In this document: in pieces, positions 6,764-7,677 of the stretch
Numbering within the stretch: position 1 is the first letter of the stretch
Layout of the letters: each line of letters opens with the position of its first letter
Source of the DNA: Actinomycetota bacterium
GTDB lineage: Bacteria > Actinomycetota > Humimicrobiia > Humimicrobiales > Humimicrobiaceae
Reading direction: 5' to 3'
NCBI GenBank assembly: GCA_018897225.1
Contig: JAHILC010000132.1
Span: 1 to 7,677 of the forward strand
DNA length: 7,677 nucleotides
Translations under genes and position numbers: made by a program
Notes under the pieces: model-generated
The model's input: the letters and a program-made list of their open reading frames with translations, nothing else
Told to the model about the DNA's origin: nothing
Database searches by the model: none

Positions 6764-6792
6764 AGTATATCCATTAACATTCATATTGTCAA
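6764..6792 (-). promoter_or_regulatory. Near-consensus sigma-70 promoter of the trxB operon
   Basis: Read on the minus strand, -35 TTGACA (6787-6792, perfect) and -10 TATACT (6764-6769, five of six) are separated by exactly 17 bases. Transcription would start near 6757, leaving a leader of about 50 bases before the ATG at 6706. It probably drives the ribbon-helix-helix gene, trxB, the cwlM-like gene, the deacetylase, the lipoprotein and the PAP2-like gene, since no other promoter of this quality was seen before 1963. Confidence 0.82.
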
Positions 6793-7027
6793 ATCGCTGA
6801 TTGTTGTCAGGAAGTGTGCTTGTTGGTTGTAATAAAATTGTACTTGAATATTACTTTAAATGTAATACAATGGTATTATGTTTAATCGATCGCTGGCCAG
6901 AATTAGTCAACCAATTCATTGGATAATTTAAAAAGTAAAGTATTTCTTGAATGAGAATTTGCTTTTTTAAAAAAATGGCTGTTTTGAGTTTAATTTCAAA
7001 TGCAGAATTGCTGATAAAAATTTACAT
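6793..7027. other. Intergenic region between the toxin gene and the trxB operon
   Basis: No convincing gene is present on either strand; the plus strand offers only reading frames of 18 to 32 codons without ribosome sites. The stretch holds several small inverted repeats: ATTAC/GTAAT (6850-6866), TAATAC/GTATTA (6863-6878), CCAAT/ATTGG (6911-6922), the palindrome CTGGCCAG (6893-6900) and TTTTTTAAAAAA (6963-6974). Their density just upstream of the promoter suggests operator sites, but AT-rich DNA yields such repeats readily. I see no clear terminator for the toxin gene. Confidence 0.5.
6838..6871 (+). promoter_or_regulatory. Weak plus-strand promoter-like pairs
   Basis: Two overlapping pairs can be read: TTGTAC (6838-6843), 17 bases, TGTAAT (6861-6866); and TTGAAT (6844-6849), 16 bases, TACAAT (6866-6871). 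Both overlap the inverted repeats. Downstream on this strand there is no gene, only the antisense side of the toxin gene, so any transcript would be non-coding. Chance matches are likely. Confidence 0.2.
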
Positions 7028-7420
7028 CTATCTCAGCCAATTAGCAATCTTTAATCCGCCAATCCTGTTATAATGCTTTATGTTACCCGTAATTAGCATA
7101 TTACATTTTGTAATACATGTGGCAGCAATAAATAAATCCGCATCCGCCAGCAAATTTCCTTCCAGCTCCAGATCTGTCTTAAGTTTTCCAAATTCCTTAA
7201 GGATTTCCATATCAGAATTAATAACTCTTAAAGTTAAAAGTAATTGCTCTACAAGCCGGCAGTTTTTATCTGGATTTGTTGATTTTAGCGCCCCATAATA
7301 TAACTCTGCCACTGTCATAAAAGAAACCGCTATTTCATCATCTGCTGTTTTCCTTCTTGAGAGCACAGAAACGGATCCCCTTAAAATACCTATACATATA
7401 TCAGTATCAAAGAGTATCAT
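7028..7420 (-). CDS. PIN-domain ribonuclease toxin, VapC/FitB-like
   Basis: 130 residues, the normal length for a single PIN domain. VapC-type toxins are magnesium-dependent RNases that block translation by cutting RNA and are held inactive by the upstream antitoxin. The acidic active site is visible: D5 (with D7) in MILFDTDICI, E39 in VAELYYG, and D93 and D95 in LADADLFIAA, with the strand end at LITGNIKHYNRI where N113 replaces the fourth acidic position, as in many members. The final GGLKIANWL is also typical. Its ATG overlaps the antitoxin stop as ATGA, and GGGGAG (7433-7438) twelve bases upstream can serve as ribosome site. The target RNA cannot be predicted. The protein looks intact, and so does the visible part of its antitoxin. 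Confidence 0.92.
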   Translation of the reverse strand: MILFDTDICIGILRGSVSVLSRRKTADDEIAVSFMTVAELYYGALKSTNPDKNCRLVEQLLLTLRVINSDMEILKEFGKLKTDLELEGNLLADADLFIAATCITKCNMLITGNIKHYNRIGGLKIANWLR

Positions 7421-7677
7421 AATTCTATATTTCTCCCCACACTTCTTTTTGCATATATATCATCTATTATCGCTTCTGTTTTTCTATCATCTTCCCAGCC
7501 GTCTAAAAGCATTGTCCATATTTCCAATTGGCTTTCTTTTGATATATTTCGCTCATTTACACCAGCATTTTCACAAATGTAATGTTTTAACCCATTTTCG
7601 ATAATTAGCAATATTTCGCTATTAGTACTTCTACGTTCTGTCTTAGAAAGAATCTTTATTTTATTTAATGTATCAGA
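7417..7677 (-). CDS. Ribbon-helix-helix antitoxin, FitA/VapB-like (N-terminus beyond window)
   Basis: 86 residues are visible and the frame stays open to the last base, so the true start is outside. A TTG at 7609-7611 could be read as a start but would remove the conserved part of the fold. Residues 1-30 of the visible part, SDTLNKIKILSKTERRSTNS then EILLIIENGL, match the two helices of Arc/FitA-type ribbon-helix-helix antitoxins (the ERRSxNxEIL signature). The missing end would hold the DNA-contacting strand. The C-terminal part (about 50-86), ending in AKRSVGRNIEL, should wrap the PIN toxin; in FitA an arginine from this tail enters the toxin active site, and R79 or R82 here could do so by analogy. 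The protein should neutralise the toxin and repress the pair. The stop overlaps the toxin start by four bases. Confidence 0.75.
   Translation of the reverse strand, partial: SDTLNKIKILSKTERRSTNSEILLIIENGLKHYICENAGVNERNISKESQLEIWTMLLDGWEDDRKTEAIIDDIYAKRSVGRNIEL

Noticed and set aside
6850..6922. Inverted repeats as a CRISPR array or insertion-sequence ends
   Set aside because: The units are 5-6 bases, differ from one another, and have no regular spacing, no transposase and no flanking target duplication.
6961..6980. T6A6 palindrome as a terminator for the toxin gene
   Set aside because: It has no loop or GC stem and lies about 50 bases past the stop, so it is more likely simple AT-rich sequence.
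6872..7117. Possible tiny plus-strand genes (18 codons from 6871, 32 codons from 6975)
   Set aside because: No ribosome site, no recognisable features, and the second runs antisense into the toxin gene.
7080..7298. Plus-strand frame opposite the PIN toxin gene
   Set aside because: It is antisense to a gene with an intact active site and matches no family I know.

Overview
The window is AT-rich bacterial DNA. Hand counts give about 30% G+C in 601-900 and about 46% in 1981-2280. Every gene I can support lies on the minus strand, so the biological reading order runs from the right end to the left. The pairing of a thioredoxin reductase gene with a gene for a two-PG-binding-domain amidase-like protein (trxB followed by a cwlM-like gene) is a hallmark of Actinobacteria. 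That makes a low-GC, deeply branching actinobacterial lineage my best guess, but only a tentative one, since no rRNA or universal marker is present.

Right end (7028-7677): a toxin-antitoxin pair. A ribbon-helix-helix antitoxin of FitA/VapB type runs off the window edge and overlaps a PIN-domain (VapC/FitB-like) ribonuclease toxin by ATGA. Next comes an intergenic stretch of about 235 bases (6793-7027) with small inverted repeats but no convincing gene.

Centre (1963-6792): a probable six-gene operon driven by a near-consensus sigma-70 promoter (TTGACA, 17-base spacer, TATACT). In order it holds a small ribbon-helix-helix-like protein, thioredoxin reductase (trxB), a CwlM-like protein with two peptidoglycan-binding domains and an amidase fold that has lost both zinc-binding histidines, a class II histone-deacetylase-family hydrolase, a small lipoprotein, and a PAP2-like integral membrane protein. 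Gaps are short (2 to 51 bases) or overlapping. The junction between the amidase-like gene and the deacetylase carries a perfect 11-bp hairpin that includes the stop codon. The set mixes thiol redox, cell-wall control, deacetylation and lipid-phosphate chemistry. The first two are a known actinobacterial pairing; the link to the others is only inferred from proximity.

Left end (1-1849): a soluble PAS hybrid sensor histidine kinase with a receiver domain, cut by the window edge near its C-terminus. It appears to have its own extended -10 promoter in the gap 1850-1962. The most interesting item is the pseudo-amidase, which looks like a regulator of cell-wall synthesis rather than a hydrolase.
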